NCBI RefSeq assembly: GCF_000512585.2 | Contig: NC_089242.1 | Coordinates: 992,001 to 1,056,000 of the forward strand | Reading direction: 5' to 3' | DNA from: Kwoniella bestiolae CBS 10118 | Taxonomy: Eukaryota > Basidiomycota > Tremellomycetes > Tremellales > Cryptococcaceae | Length of the DNA stretch: 64,000 nt | Part shown: one piece after another, positions 45,842-59,114 of the stretch | Position numbering within the stretch: the stretch's first letter is position 1 | Layout of the letters: each line of letters starts with the position of its first letter | Program-made: the position numbers and the translations under genes | Notes under the pieces: model-generated | Told to the model about the DNA's origin: nothing | The model's input: the letters and a program-made list of their open reading frames with translations, nothing else | Database searches by the model: none

Positions 45842-48800
45842 ATGTCAAGACCCAACATATCATATCCCACTCCCATACCTGGACCTTCCTCCTCACAAGA
45901 CAGACCGAATATGGGGTTGGATCCTAGTCCGATAGGTAGAGAGACGGGGCATGGGCACGCCAGTGGAAGTGGGAGTAATGCCAATCAACCTCCAAGGAGA
46001 TCAAGTGGATCGAGTAGATCAGCTGTGAGTCTCTTGATCACAAAGGGATCGAGCGTAGGTACTCAAGACGATCGCAGCTAATCCGAGTGATGTGGTGATT
46101 TAGGGCCAATATACCTCTGCTCTTGATTCTTCCATCACTAGGTTGCTGGTCACGACTAAGCAGCTCCTACAGGGCTTGGAACAGTGGTCTCAAGCTTTGA
46201 TATCAGAGACTGATGTGAGTGCTATCAATCTCCTGAGCCTTATCTAATGTCGAATTCAGCTGATATGATCATCGTTCACTTGACACAGGTCAGTGATATC
46301 TACGTTAGATTGGGAAATGGGTTTGAAGTGTGTATACAGGCGTTCCACAGAACAGGTATATCAACCCAGTGTGTATCCTATCAAACAAAAACAGATATTT
46401 CTGTTTTCAATGAGCTGTGTATTTTTTCAATGAGCTGTGTTGATCAAACTCCATGCGGTGTATAGCGAACTCGATGCAATCCCCAACGATCTACGGGCAT
46501 GTCTAGAACAATGTCTATCATACGACCAGAACCACGAAACCTTGGAAGTGTACCTTCCGGAGATCCGTCAGATCATATATAACCTCCTACACGGTCTCAA
46601 GCAGAAACAAGCAGCCTACAAGAGGCTAATACAAGAGCGCCAGCGAGAAAATCCACCTCAAGCTGTAGTCATGCCCACTGCCCAGCCGACTGGTACAGCT
46701 CCCGGAGGGGGACATCGACAACGTAAGCCGTCCAAAGGCGAAATTATCCCTCCTCCCGAATCAGATCCTAGGATGACACATAAATCTGGTGGAAGTGGAT
46801 CCATCAGCTCAACCAGTCCTGCATCTCAGCATTCCAACTTACCCAGTACCAAGGTCCCCTCCTCGTCAGCATTGGCAGAAAGAGGTAACAACCGAACTGG
46901 ATTACCTAGTAGACCTGCTCCTCCCGACGCCTTCCGTCCACCACGTATGAGAGCTCCTGAACAGATACCTCAACACAAAAGATCAGCCTCTCCAGTCCCA
47001 ATGGCCCAGGAACCTGTGAGACATCAACTGGTGGATAATCCTGTACCAGCTGCACCATCGCCACCACCTACTATCCAAGTACACAATCTACCTTCATCCA
47101 AACCCCCACCTAGACCTGATAGATTTAGTAGAGATAGCTATAGCTCTCAGAGACCGGTGTCAAGGTTCTCGGCAGATTCAGATATTACCAATGGTTCTCC
47201 CATCCGATCACCTCCTAATAGAAGCCCTGCAAAACAGAATGAACCCCTCCCTCAAACTGAACAAGAACCATCACCACCTATACCACCTTCCCTGCCTGTT
47301 CTGAACCTTCCAGCAGCTCTTGATCTGCCCGATGAACCCCAGCATTCGGCCACTCCAACACCATCCTCTGTTCCCACACAATCTATAGATGGTCTTCCGG
47401 ATGTGCCGCCTGAAACAAGGGCGACTCTGGCTGCTCTTCAACGATCCGATGCCTTAGAAAGGCGAGCGTCAAAGCGGTTCTCAAGTTATACTTTCAACAA
47501 GATGCTACCTGGATCTCCGGGGAAGAAATCAGGTGTGGGTAGTCCTCAAAGACCTACAAGAAGGGCGGACAGACCACCACCGATGCCTGCGTTGCCCGAA
47601 TCGCTCACCAATGCAGCACTGAACAAGGCGGTTTCTCTCGATGCGGATCAAGATATTCCAGTCGCCACAACGCATTTACAAGCGAATGGTGAATTGGCTA
47701 GACCAGTTACACCTACTGGAGAGGTCACTTCGGATGATCAATCGGATAGATCAGTCAGAGTGGTCAAAACTCCTGATCCGGATGATATAGGTCAACATGC
47801 TACCCCCCGTCCTCGATCCTCGGTGTCGGCTCCTACTAGCGTGTCGGTGTTTCTTCAGATTGGACGACAAGTCAAGAAAGCCACTGTGGACTTGCCGGTC
47901 AGTATGTCAAATTTGAGATTATTATTCATGGAGAGATTCGAGTATGATCCTGGGATGGAAGATTTTCCGGATGTATATATCAGAGATAATAGGACGGGAG
48001 TACAGTTCGAGCTGGAAGATATGGAGGAGTTGAAAGATGGTTGTGTGTTGAACTTGAATATCGAGCGTGAGTCGTATCGACACGGTACTAATGACACACA
48101 AGGAGAAGACATGCTGATCAGATATGAGACGACACATAGCCCTCGATCAGGTGAAACAGCACTTCGATACTACGTTCGCGAGCCTGATGCAAGAGATCAA
48201 AGACATGAAGAAAGCGATCGACACCACCCGTCGACATTCTATGACTCCCTCTCCCTCACTACTCGCCGTATCGCCCTCTACCCAGATGTCCCGTCCTTCC
48301 ACCATCGTCCGTCGTCCCTCATCAGAGACAATGGCACCTTCATCATCCACCACCGCCGTCCCCCTTGGCCCCAGACCAGGCTCGCCATCTCCCAGACTCG
48401 GTCCCACCAACCTCTCTCCAGAGAAGGAAGCAGAACTGCAGAAACAGCATGACGAGCTCCAGTCCCTTCGTAGAGACCTGGCAGTGATGCGTCAACTCCA
48501 TGTAGATTTCCTGAACGAGACGAAAGAGTCTTTCGGCAAATTACGTACCCAGAACTCAGCGATGCGGGACGTGGTGAAAACTAAGATGGGAGGTAATCGG
48601 GCTCTACTCGACAACTCCAAGACCAAGCTGGAATCGCAATGTCAAGATACCATACAATCTGTTGAAGACGTGTCCGACCTTATCGATAAAGCAAGAGAAG
48701 ACGCGAGTAAACGATATGTCACTCCGTCCAAGACACAGATGAACACTATAATGAATGATCTGGAGAAAGCCAAGAAGTTGGTCGATCAGTTGAGCTCGGA

Positions 48801-49587
48801 TGTCCAATTGGCAGATCCGATGTGGCGAGCCACCTGGCAGACAGAGTTACATCGAGTTATGGAAGAGCAGAAGTTACTTTCGTACCAGATCAAACTCTGT
48901 ACGGACCTGAAAAAAGATCTCGAAGATGTCGAGAAAATCTTTAGTAACGTACAGGATTTCGTAGTTCAGCGAACAGTCAATGGAGGACGGGTAGCCTCGT
49001 CAGGTAAAACATTTATAAAACCCGAGCAGGAGCCCGAGGAAGAAGGTGGTGGTATAGGCAATTTGTTATTGGAAATCCGAACTAAGGAGGGAGACCCGAA
49101 TTCAAGATTGAAAGCTATAGAACAACAGCAAAAGCAGAGAGAAAGGGAGAAGTTGAATAAGGTAGATGAGTTTGAGGAAGAATTGAAATTGGGGAGTAAG
49201 AAACTCAAGAAAACCGGAGGGACCGAGGAAGCTGAGAGGATTAGACAGAGGAAGAATGAGAATACGCTGAGAAAGATGATTACGGGAGAATTGCCCAGTG
49301 GAGGAGGGGGGGTGTTGAGTCCGCAGAATACTGGGAATAGTATTGCCAGGGCCCTGAGCCCTCAATTGACTGGTCCGAGGGTGCTAAGTCCACAATTGAC
49401 TGGACCTGCCTCTGGAGGGAAGGTTGTTACTCCCCAACGCTCTGGGACGGCAGCGAGCGATGGTGGGAGGGGGTTGAGTCCGCAGATGACGGGTGGGATT
49501 ATCGGGCAGGTATTGAGTCCGAATTTGACGGGTGAGCATCCGAGTAGGAGGGGAAGTGGGGGTGGGAGTGTGAGGGAGGAAGAGTAG
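45842..49587 (+). CDS. BUD6: Bud6/Aip3 actin-nucleation cofactor
   Basis: Polarity protein that binds actin and formins at growth sites. Exons 45842-46024, 46104-46214, 46289-46355, 46435-48066 and 48140-49587 encode 1146 residues. The N-terminal helical part has 'QYTSALDSSITRLLVTTKQL' and 'LPEIRQIIYNLLHGLKQKQ'. After a Pro/Ser-rich disordered stretch comes the Aip3 core: 'SVFLQIGRQVKKATVDLPVS', 'LRLLFMERFEYDPGMEDFPD', 'VYIRDNRTGVQFELEDMEEL', then 'LDQVKQHFDTTF' and a long coiled coil. The C-terminus has about five LSPQ-x-TG-like repeats. The exon 4 acceptor lies in a 17-bp direct duplication that offers two identical 3' splice sites 20 nt apart; only the downstream one (46434) keeps frame. 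Confidence 0.92.
46404..46440 (+). repeat. 17-bp direct duplication over a 3' splice site
   Basis: TTTTCAATGAGCTGTGT occurs at about 46404-46420 and 46424-46440, duplicating the pyrimidine-poor tract and the AG acceptor of BUD6 intron 3. Confidence 0.8.
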
Positions 49588-50076
49588 GGGTTTAGATTGC
49601 TGGGAGAAATGTTCATAGCATAGTGGGTTAGTGGGTTCAATATCACGTTAAGTATCATATCTTATCAGAGTAATTGGCATATTATGAATATACGTATAAT
49701 AGATAATTACGTATATTCACACGTATATACATATTGGGATGGTAATATATACATGTCGATGTCGAAAAGGAAAGCTTGATGCAGGAATGAACGTAGTATT
49801 TTCACTGAAATGAAATGAAATACAAATATGGACAGTACATCCCATTTCTTCTTCTCCTTCTTGCCAATCTGATCATGGGGTTTACTTGATCGACCTCTTC
49901 CTCAATGAGCTTCTTGCAAAAATTCAACATGACAAACAAGATAACCATCATTGAGACACAAGTCATGCAAATATAAACAGAATGTCCATCTCGTCTCGGA
50001 TGTACTCCCCTCACATCAATCACTTTCACATCCACTATCCCATCTACTTCTGTCACCTTTCCACTCCCGACAAAGC
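49588..50076. other. Convergent 3' region BUD6/R3HCC1-like
   Basis: 489 bp between stop codons, with an A/T-rich palindrome-like stretch near 49675-49760 (tatacgtataat...acgtatatacat) that looks like UTR/poly-A sequence. A minus-strand frame with one hydrophobic stretch is present but not convincing. Confidence 0.45.
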
Positions 50077-51463
50077 TCAACCCTGCGCTTCAACAGATGC
50101 CAAAGCCTTTTCCACCTCCCTCATAGCCTTCTCGGCACTAACGCTCTCCCTCCTCCCTCTCTGTCCTCCGTTGGCGCTAGCTGTAGACTTCGTCTTCAAT
50201 CCCTGAGTAGCAGACGGATCGAGAATCACCACATTGGGTTCCCCGTCGGAATCGCTGGTCGATCTAGACGCAGCGAGGGAATGCGAGTGGCTACTCTCAT
50301 TATGCGTTGGCAACTTATTGGCTGCCGAACTTGAGAAGCTCAACACGCCACCTCCTCCCATTCCACCAAATGAGCCAGATCTGTTATTCCAAGATGAACT
50401 AGCTGATGAAGTCCTGTGATGCCCTCCTCCACCAATTCGTTGAGGAGCGGTCGAACCTCTTACATGACCCATCCCTCCATTCAATGCACCGGAGATGGAC
50501 CCACTAGGATTGATGGAGATTGATCCGGATTTGTTCAGGGGGTTGGTAACTGACATAGCCCTAGAATGAATCTGGGGTTGAGCAGGATCGTTATTGGTGG
50601 GAAAGGGGAATGTAGAGATTGAGCCATTGAGGGTCGATCCGGTCGATCTGTGGCCTAATGAACGGGCTGCTAGAGATTGGATGATCTGAGCGGCGTCCGG
50701 GCGATCGTATGGTTTGATGAGGCCTGAGAATTGGGGTGAGGGGTGGAGGAGGAGGGAGAGGTAGGCTCGTTTGGCTGTGAGAGTGAGGGTACTTATCAGC
50801 CATCGGTCACTTGGACAAAGAGTCAGATGACACACGTAGAAGGGGATCGATGGAACTCATAGATACTTGAAGAGAGATAGTCTATCACTCACCTATAGAA
50901 GCATCTGCGAAAACCACCAAAGCGTTCACGTCGTCGACCCACTTGATCCTGTATCCTCCCTTCTCGGCTTCCCAGTCTTTGAACATGTTTTGGAGATCTC
51001 GAGTTTTGAGGCTGCGGGAAAGCGTAACAAGGTCAGCAAATGCGTATATGAAAGACGACAATAGTGAACAGGGCATGGTCTCCTCATCAGAGAAGACCGG
51101 GATCATATCATAACAAGAGGTCCCAGTATGTGAAGTCAGTTTCCAATGAGCGAGAAACCATTGGACCAAGACGAGAAGCGAAGAGGAAGAGACAAACAGG
51201 AGGGTAAGGGCGAAAAGACGGCCGGGAAGGGAAGGAAGACAAAGCGAACAAGAGTCAGGGGAGAGAGCGAAGTGAGAGACGGAGGAGACGGAGGAGACGG
51301 AGCAGATGATTATATACCACGAATATATTAGTGAAGATATCACTCACTCTCTCGAGAAGTTGGATAAATGCAGAATCCTAGTCACAGCAGCTGTGAGTTG
51401 AACAGGGGCAGAAGAAGATGAAGGGGCGGCGAGGAGTGTACCGTTGGGAAGTGAGATTGACAT
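50077..51463 (-). CDS. R3HCC1-like RRM-fold protein
   Basis: 310-residue protein, exons 51348-51463, 50893-51011 and 50774 down to 50077. The N-terminal 75 residues match the RRM-like domain of the R3HCC1/R3HCC1L family: 'DLKTRDLQNMFKDWEAEKGG', 'YRIKWVDDVNALVVFADASI' and 'AKRAYLSLLLHP'. The rest is Ser/Gly/Asn-rich and disordered, ending in a short helix (SVSAEKAMREVEKALASVEA). No R3H domain is seen. The first intron, 51012-51347, is 336 nt, the longest coding intron in the window, and carries a GGAGAC-type repeat. Molecular role not established; RNA binding is only suggested by the fold. Confidence 0.82.
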
Positions 51464-52731
51464 TTTTGTTTTACGCTTGAGCTTGAATCTGACGATAGGC
51501 GTGTATGATAGGTTGAGATAAAGTGGATCTGATCTGATTTGGTTTAGTTTGAGTTGACTTGTATGGGTTTGGTGCAGTTGTTTTCGATGATCTATCTGGT
51601 TGGTGTTGGGTCAATCAAAGGAATGAAAAGCTTGACGACGTGGAGTAGAGTTGCTGACGTTAATGAAGGTTGATTGGGTTGGTGTCTCGTGCGAGAAGAG
51701 GTATTTGTTGGTTATGGGCGTGTCAAACGCGAGTGTTAGGTATGATAATGATGATGGTAACTGATATGATATGCTATTGATGGATATGAATAAGACAGAT
51801 GACAGTGATGAGTAGGAATGGATATGCAAATGAATGATATGCTAGCAATGAATGATATTGAATAGAGTGGCCAAGCACAAGAACAAGAGGATGCGAAGAC
51901 ACATCCATCTTTTGTTTCAGCTTACAGAGTAGGAGCAGGAGTGGACTGCGTTAACCGGTGGACCGTGAATCATCATCATCACCCAAGAGAAACGCGTCAA
52001 AGATGCCACTTTCGGACTGAGCCGTAACTCCGCTTTTATCTACCGTAGATGGCTGAGTCAGATAACACTTTCAGTGTATGGTGTCAGGGTAATACTCTAG
52101 CAGGGTACTCAATACTCTGATTGCCATAAGCGTCATTCACTCCCTTAATCCCCCTTATCCCCCCCATACTGCTTATACTGCTTATACCCTATACCTCGGG
52201 GAAGAGTATATAAGTACAGTCACACCATTCACTTATCATTCATCCCCTCTTCCTTCTTCTTTCACTACGTGTAACCTCATTCATACACTTCAATCAATAC
52301 TGTGAGTACACTCCTCCTACATATCCACGTACCACCAACCATCACAATCATCACCTCCCAGATGGATGCATAGAAGAGGTGGATGCATGTCGACTCGTGA
52401 GAAAATCGGACAAGATAAGGATGGACACGTTGATCGTTGCCACCCAACATTAAATCGCTCCTCCCATATCCCACATCGTGCATCCACCTTCATCCATCCT
52501 TATTCGCCCTTATCCTCCCTCTTACATACCTTCCATTACATTCTCAGCCATTCCATGGGCGTTTGACCCCCATTTCTTGCCACCGACGGTGATGACTCGA
52601 TCGTTGATAAGGATGTGAAAGCTGACTTGACCTTCTTTCTCATCTTCCTTTCTCAACTCGTCCTCCTCACCCACATTGACAATCCCACAGACTTACTCAG
52701 ACTACTTCACTCGCGATAAACTCAGAGCATC
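51464..52731. promoter_or_regulatory. Divergent region R3HCC1-like/polyubiquitin
   Basis: 1268 bp without a gene. It includes the polyubiquitin TATA box (52207-52213), a C/T-rich start region (tcttccttcttctttcac) and a likely leader intron opening at GTGAGT 52302 and closing at an AG near 52690-52700. Confidence 0.55.
52207..52213 (+). promoter_or_regulatory. TATA box of the polyubiquitin gene
   Basis: TATATAA followed about 40-60 nt later by pyrimidine-rich sequence and a donor GTGAGT at 52302, consistent with a short first leader exon and a 5' UTR intron of roughly 390 nt. Confidence 0.6.
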
Positions 52732-54192
<1,461 letters not shown>

Positions 54193-54607
54193 GTCGAACC
54201 GTCTCATATCATTCGTTGTAAATCCTCTGTTTGTCCTGTAGTTCTCGGTTCTTTGTAAGGAAGATTTATATATGAGATTTGATTGTTTGTAGGTGAATGA
54301 ATGGATTGAAGAGTCTCGTGCTGTACTTCAGTTGCATGACTGGGAACGAGCAGGCAGAGCAAGCAAAGCAAGCAAAGCAGATCGCTATGTGACAATTGTG
54401 ACAGCATAAGATGGTTTCATTTTCAGCGTTGAGTTGATCGAGTGGAGGCTGATCCTAACTTGTCCGATCATTTCATCGATTCAAGATAATTTCACTCGAT
54501 ATCATCACATAGTCTTGCATCTCCACCTTTGCATTATATTGGCACCTATCTAACCCTTCAACCGGTGAAGTCTCTCCTCAAAAGACTCTCGCATATCCAC
54601 GTGAACG
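54193..54607. other. Region between polyubiquitin and COQ11-like gene
   Basis: 415 bp; ubiquitin 3' UTR and the promoter of the next gene. A short gcaaa/gcaga repeat occurs near 54353-54380. No gene. Confidence 0.45.
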
Positions 54608-56046
54608 ATGTCAGCTGCCGTACCGAAATTGCTGGTCGTAGGAGGGAATGGGTTTTTGGGTGAGTTGCAAAGGTCCATGTCTGTTCATCTTTGACTTATC
54701 ATCTCGTTAGGCATGTCTCTGATACTCTGTGTGAATGGTCGATAGGCTCAGCGATATGTAAAGCTGCGGTATCGAAGGGATGGCAAGTGAGCAGTATGAG
54801 GTGGGTTGAGGTTCATCTCTACTACTCTTGTCTCCTTTTCTCTTCCTAAAATGGCCGAAAATAATGAGACCTCGAAGCTTTCATCTTCCCATGACATCTC
54901 TTATATGACAACGTCACCAACCTCAGCGCTCGAATCATACACTGACTCCCTCCATCCACAGCTCATCAGGCAAACCATACACAACACCAGCAGGCCACAC
55001 CCCCACCTGGTCAACGAAAGTCCACTGGTCCCAAGCCGACGCCTTTGATTCCTCGACATACACCGACCTGATCAAAGACCAGACGAGCGTCGTACATACT
55101 TTGGGGATATTGTTGGAAGATACGGGGTACAAGCGGTCTATACGTGAGGGCGATCTGTTGGGGCTGGCGGGTAGTTTGGTTAGATCTACCAACCTTGGAG
55201 GGGGAGGGGGAAATGGAAATCCGTTGAAAGGGACGGAGGAGAAGAAGAGGGGGTATGAGGGGATGAATAGGGATAGTGGTGAGTCTTTCCTTCTTCTTCT
55301 CTCTGTTTGGGTGGCACAGATCTAGGATGTACTGATACGATGGTACGAAAAAAGCTATCAAAGTTTTGGATACTTTCCTCTCCTCCTCCTCCTCCTCGAC
55401 AACACCAACAAGAATACCAAAACAATTCATCTACATTTCAGCTGCCGATGCGTTCCGTCCGTTGATTCCTTCGAGGTATATCGAGACTAAACGAGAAGCT
55501 GAAATTGATATTGCAAGGAGGTGTCAGGAGTATAACCAAGCTAGGAGTCAGTATAACGTAGATGAGAAGGTGAAACCTATATTCATCAGACCGGGTGAGT
55601 TCATCTGGATCTTCTCAACATCCCACTCACCCGGTACCTCACTGTGCTATATTGAAGACTCATCAAGCCTCGAAAACTGATTTGTACTGCTCAATGTGAT
55701 AGGCCTAATGTATCATCCCCACATCCGCCCACTTTCCACCCTCCCAGCATTCCTCATTGACCTCTCCTCCAAACTGTCCTTACGAACAGGTATACCCAAC
55801 CCGTTCTCATCCAAATCACCCTTATACGGCGCACTGGAATCGCTCCGGACTTTCCCACTGCATGTGGATCACGTTGCGGCGTCTGTTCTGAAATGTATAG
55901 AAGAGTCTAGGGCGAGTACGAATACGAGTACAGGTGAAGAGCAGGTAGAGAGCGGGTGGGGCGGGGCAAGGGTGGTGGAAGTGCCGGTTATGAGGGAGTG
56001 GGCTGGATTGGGAGTAAGGAAGGGTGGGAATGCATTGAAGCAGTGA
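54608..56046 (+). CDS. COQ11: Coq11-like SDR protein (YLR290C family)
   Basis: Atypical short-chain dehydrogenase of the NDUFA9/Coq11 group, a mitochondrial protein associated with the CoQ synthome in yeast. Exons 54608-54659, 54746-54800, 54962-55278, 55355-55594 and 55703-56046 give 335 residues. The dinucleotide-binding motif is LLVVGGNGFLGSAICKAA at the N-terminus, split by intron 1. Then 'VVHTLGILLEDTGYK', 'FIYISAADAFRPLIPSRYIE' and 'TKREAEIDI' keep the Tyr/Lys pair of the family, and 'RPGLMYHPH' and 'PLHVDHVAASVL' follow. The acceptor of exon 4 is preceded by a purine run (acgaaaaaag), which is atypical. COQ9 lies 14 kb away. Orthology to yeast Coq11 is likely rather than proven. Confidence 0.85.
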
Positions 56047-56336
56047 GATATCACACTTCATTGTGGGTTGGCAGGCTATCTGGGGATTCTCTCTTTAAAT
56101 GAGGATAATGGGTTATACGTATTTGTAAGATATACAATCCATAATTCAATACAACATACAACGTTTCTATCGTACAAATATCAGTAACTTAAGATGATAT
56201 AACCCTGTCCCATCCGAGATTTTACAGATAGATTACCCAGCCTTCCTCTCAGCTAGCCCTATCGACATCACCCACTGTTTACAGTACATGGTAATACAAT
56301 CACAATCAGCCCTAAACTCCATACTACACGAGACAA

Positions 56337-59114
56337 CTACCCTTCCCTCCTCCGTCTCTTCTTGGCCTGCAATCTCCTCGCATACCTCATCTCCCTCCTC
56401 CTCCCCTCCCTAAACTTCATCCACTGACTCCCCTCGTTCTTCCTGGCTAGAATCTTGTATATCCTATTTTCGATCCGCTTCTTATCCTTCCTATACCTTT
56501 TAACCAATTTATGTTGAGTCACCTCCCACTCTTCATTCGAGGTGTTCAGAATACGTTGTAGGAAAGTACATTCCAGGGTATACCGTTCTTCCTCCAAAGC
56601 TACGATCCGCTTCGACGGGGATGATGTTCGCGTGCTGTTAGTTTTGGTTCTGAGATTGGCGATGGCGCGGGGATGTCGAAAATGACGATGATACGTCGGT
56701 ACTTCCAGTAGGGTGGGGATGGAATGGAATATGGGGTGGTGAAGGATGGAACGAAGGGATGAGAGGTCGATTGAGCCGCTATTTCCAATCACAACATCAT
56801 TAGCTTACACTATCCTCCTTCCGTTTACCTTTTGCGAACAGACACTCACGATGTCAAGCTGTATCAAGTTGAGATCAGATCGGTCAGCTACCCTCCTGCT
56901 CTGGCTTGTGTGACAGCCCACTCAACTCACCCAACATGCCTATCTCCCTTCCCACCATGCACACTCCCCCCTCCACCCACATGCATCCCTGCGATCCTCC
57001 CATGGCCTATCTTTTTTAACAGCTCTATCAGATCCTCCTGGCCTTGTGGGTGGTTCAAATCGAGCTCGGCGATGTGCACATGCGCGAGATCGAGGCATAC
57101 GGCCAGACGGGGGTGCGGGAGGAGCGTGAGGAGCAGAGCGAGGGATTGGAGGGTCGTTAGTGAGTTGGAGGAGGGGTGGACCTGTAGGGATTGGGATCAG
57201 CTTCATCGGATCTTGCTGGGAAGACGACTGCATGATATAGTAGAGACAGCCAGCTATGCTACCGTGCCGTAGCGAGATCCACTGATACGCTCAACGATGT
57301 AAAGGTGGGCGATGTCACTCACGGTATTCTCAATAGCCAATACCACCCGCCTCGTACGATCCAGTATCTCCCTCAGATCACGCATGAGCATATCCATCCT
57401 GTCTCGATCTACCACATCTTCCTGTTCCTTGATCTCTCTTCCCTCTGAGCCTAGGCTGTCCAACCGAACAAATGAACAACCGTCAATGCTTGGGGAAAAG
57501 CGGGAGATCGTATCTGTGAGATTGAATTGGACTTACTGAATCACTAGAGTAGGTATACCCAGCCTCTCAGCCAATCCCATTTCGGTGATTATGCTTTCTT
57601 TCGAGCGGGCTCGCAGATCCCTATGAACACACAAAAAGTAAGTATAGGAACTGATACTCTCACGAAAGTTTGACTCGTCCACTTACAGGTTAGAGGATAG
57701 TAGGTTCGTAGTATGTACTGCATGAGCCATCGAGTTCCTCCTGAAGTCCTCATCTACCAAATTGATCAGCCACTACTTCGTCACCACGAAATGGAACAGA
57801 CTCACCAAACGATCTAAAGATCTTAGCAGCCTCATATACCTCCTCCTCGTCCCTCTCCCTCACCCCCCTTTTGGGCGGATTGATAAACATGTTCAATCCC
57901 TCCGTCATACACCCATCTTCCTCATACCGCCTCTGAAATCTCTCGAGTCCACTCAGTAATCCGCCGTCCATCGATACGTGCGATATGAACCTGATCGATA
58001 CCTCGCTCTGAGCATTGAGCTCTGCATCATGGTTGATCTTGGTAGGTAGAGGGGGTGTGAGTGGGATGATTGGTTTAACATCTTTCGCGGGGGAGGTAAA
58101 TACAGGTTGACGAGGTGGAGTGAGATCATAGAACTGCTGCTCCTTGGGGGGATGTGTGGGGGTGTAGAATCGGTAGGGAGTGGGTGTATCGGGTATCCAG
58201 CTTGGTGAGGGTAGTTCTAAACTTGGAATAGTCCTAGCGAGTGTTGGCGAGGAGGTAGAACCCTCAGAATCAGAAGGGGACTTGGTGCGACCTCGAGGTG
58301 TGCAGAGCCCCAATCTCTTGAAAGGGCTATCCAAACCTGGAGTAGGCGATGGAAGGTGTAGTAGTGATGACGGGGGAGGGGTACCAGGTACCACGGCGAT
58401 AGGGAAGGTGGAGGACTCAGCTCGATGGTGTCCCCTAGGAGTACCTAGACCTAATCTTTTCAAGGGGCTTTCCAGTTCATTTTTGATTACGGTAGTCGTT
58501 GATCCCACCGGTGAATCTACTTCTCTGTCTATCGTAATGCTGTCCCGCCTGTGTCTTCTAGGGGTACATAGACCAAGTCTGAATAACGGTGAAGTGGTAG
58601 GATCGATGGTACGAGTTGCGAGCGGAGACTGAAGAGTGATGGTCGTAACTGTAACTGAAGAGTGAGAAGTGACGGGTCGTTCCACAATCGTTGTGGGAGA
58701 TGCGATTGTTGGCTTGCGAGCAGTCGGTGTGGAAGGGAAAGGCGGCTCGAACGTACGATGAGGTGTGTCTTCCGGCAGCTTGAAAAGCGGGAAAGCAGTC
58801 GAAGTGGTGGAAGGAGGAGTTCGGAGTTGCGTGGAGAGCTGAGAAGATTGAGAACATTCTAAATCAGGTAACGAACCTTGATACTCTGTGGTATTTCGCG
58901 AATCTGCTGAACCTGATGCTGGTGAGGAGTATGCTTGATATGCTCTATCTTGCTGATCTTGTTGGGGGAGAGGTGTTGCGATACGGAATGGGCTGGGCAG
59001 TGACGGTTCGCGTACTGGTCTATTATCCCTTGAACCATTCCCATCAAAATCTTCTCTAGTTGTAACATTACCATTTGTATATATGGACGAATCCGATTGA
59101 TCATCTTTATGCAT
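56337..59114 (-). CDS. APN1: Endonuclease IV-type AP endonuclease with long N-terminal extension
   Basis: TIM-barrel enzyme of the Nfo/Apn1 family, which cuts at abasic sites in base excision repair. Exons 57806-59114, 57687-57753, 57537-57620, 57323-57455, 56931-57181, 56850-56858 and 56337-56778 give 764 residues. The first 390 residues are a disordered extension with three copies of SPLxRLGLxTPR-type motif. The barrel then shows 'RFISHVSMDGGLLSGLERF', 'MAHAVHTTNL', VIHLGSEG (the His is made at an exon join), AIENT, CLDLAHVHIAELDL, GMHVGGGGS...GDRHVG and 'IPTLLEVP'. These correspond to the metal-binding His/Glu/Asp set of endonuclease IV. The C-terminus is very basic (RRLQAKKRRRREG). The family is clear, but sequence is divergent, so activity is inferred. 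Confidence 0.82.
56850..56858 (-). other. APN1: 9-nt microexon of the AP endonuclease gene
   Basis: CTTGACATC on the minus strand sits between CAG and GTGAGT. Including it gives DRHVGLTSGSIDL, the same spacing as DRHAHIGKGHIGL in endonuclease IV. Without it three residues are lost next to the metal-binding DRH while the frame stays open. Flanking introns are 72 and 71 nt. Confidence 0.75.

Noticed and set aside
49802..50080. Minus-strand frame with one hydrophobic segment and an Arg-rich tail
   Set aside because: Its first codon is TTG, it overlaps the end of the R3HCC1-like gene and lies in probable 3' UTR; no conservation evidence available.
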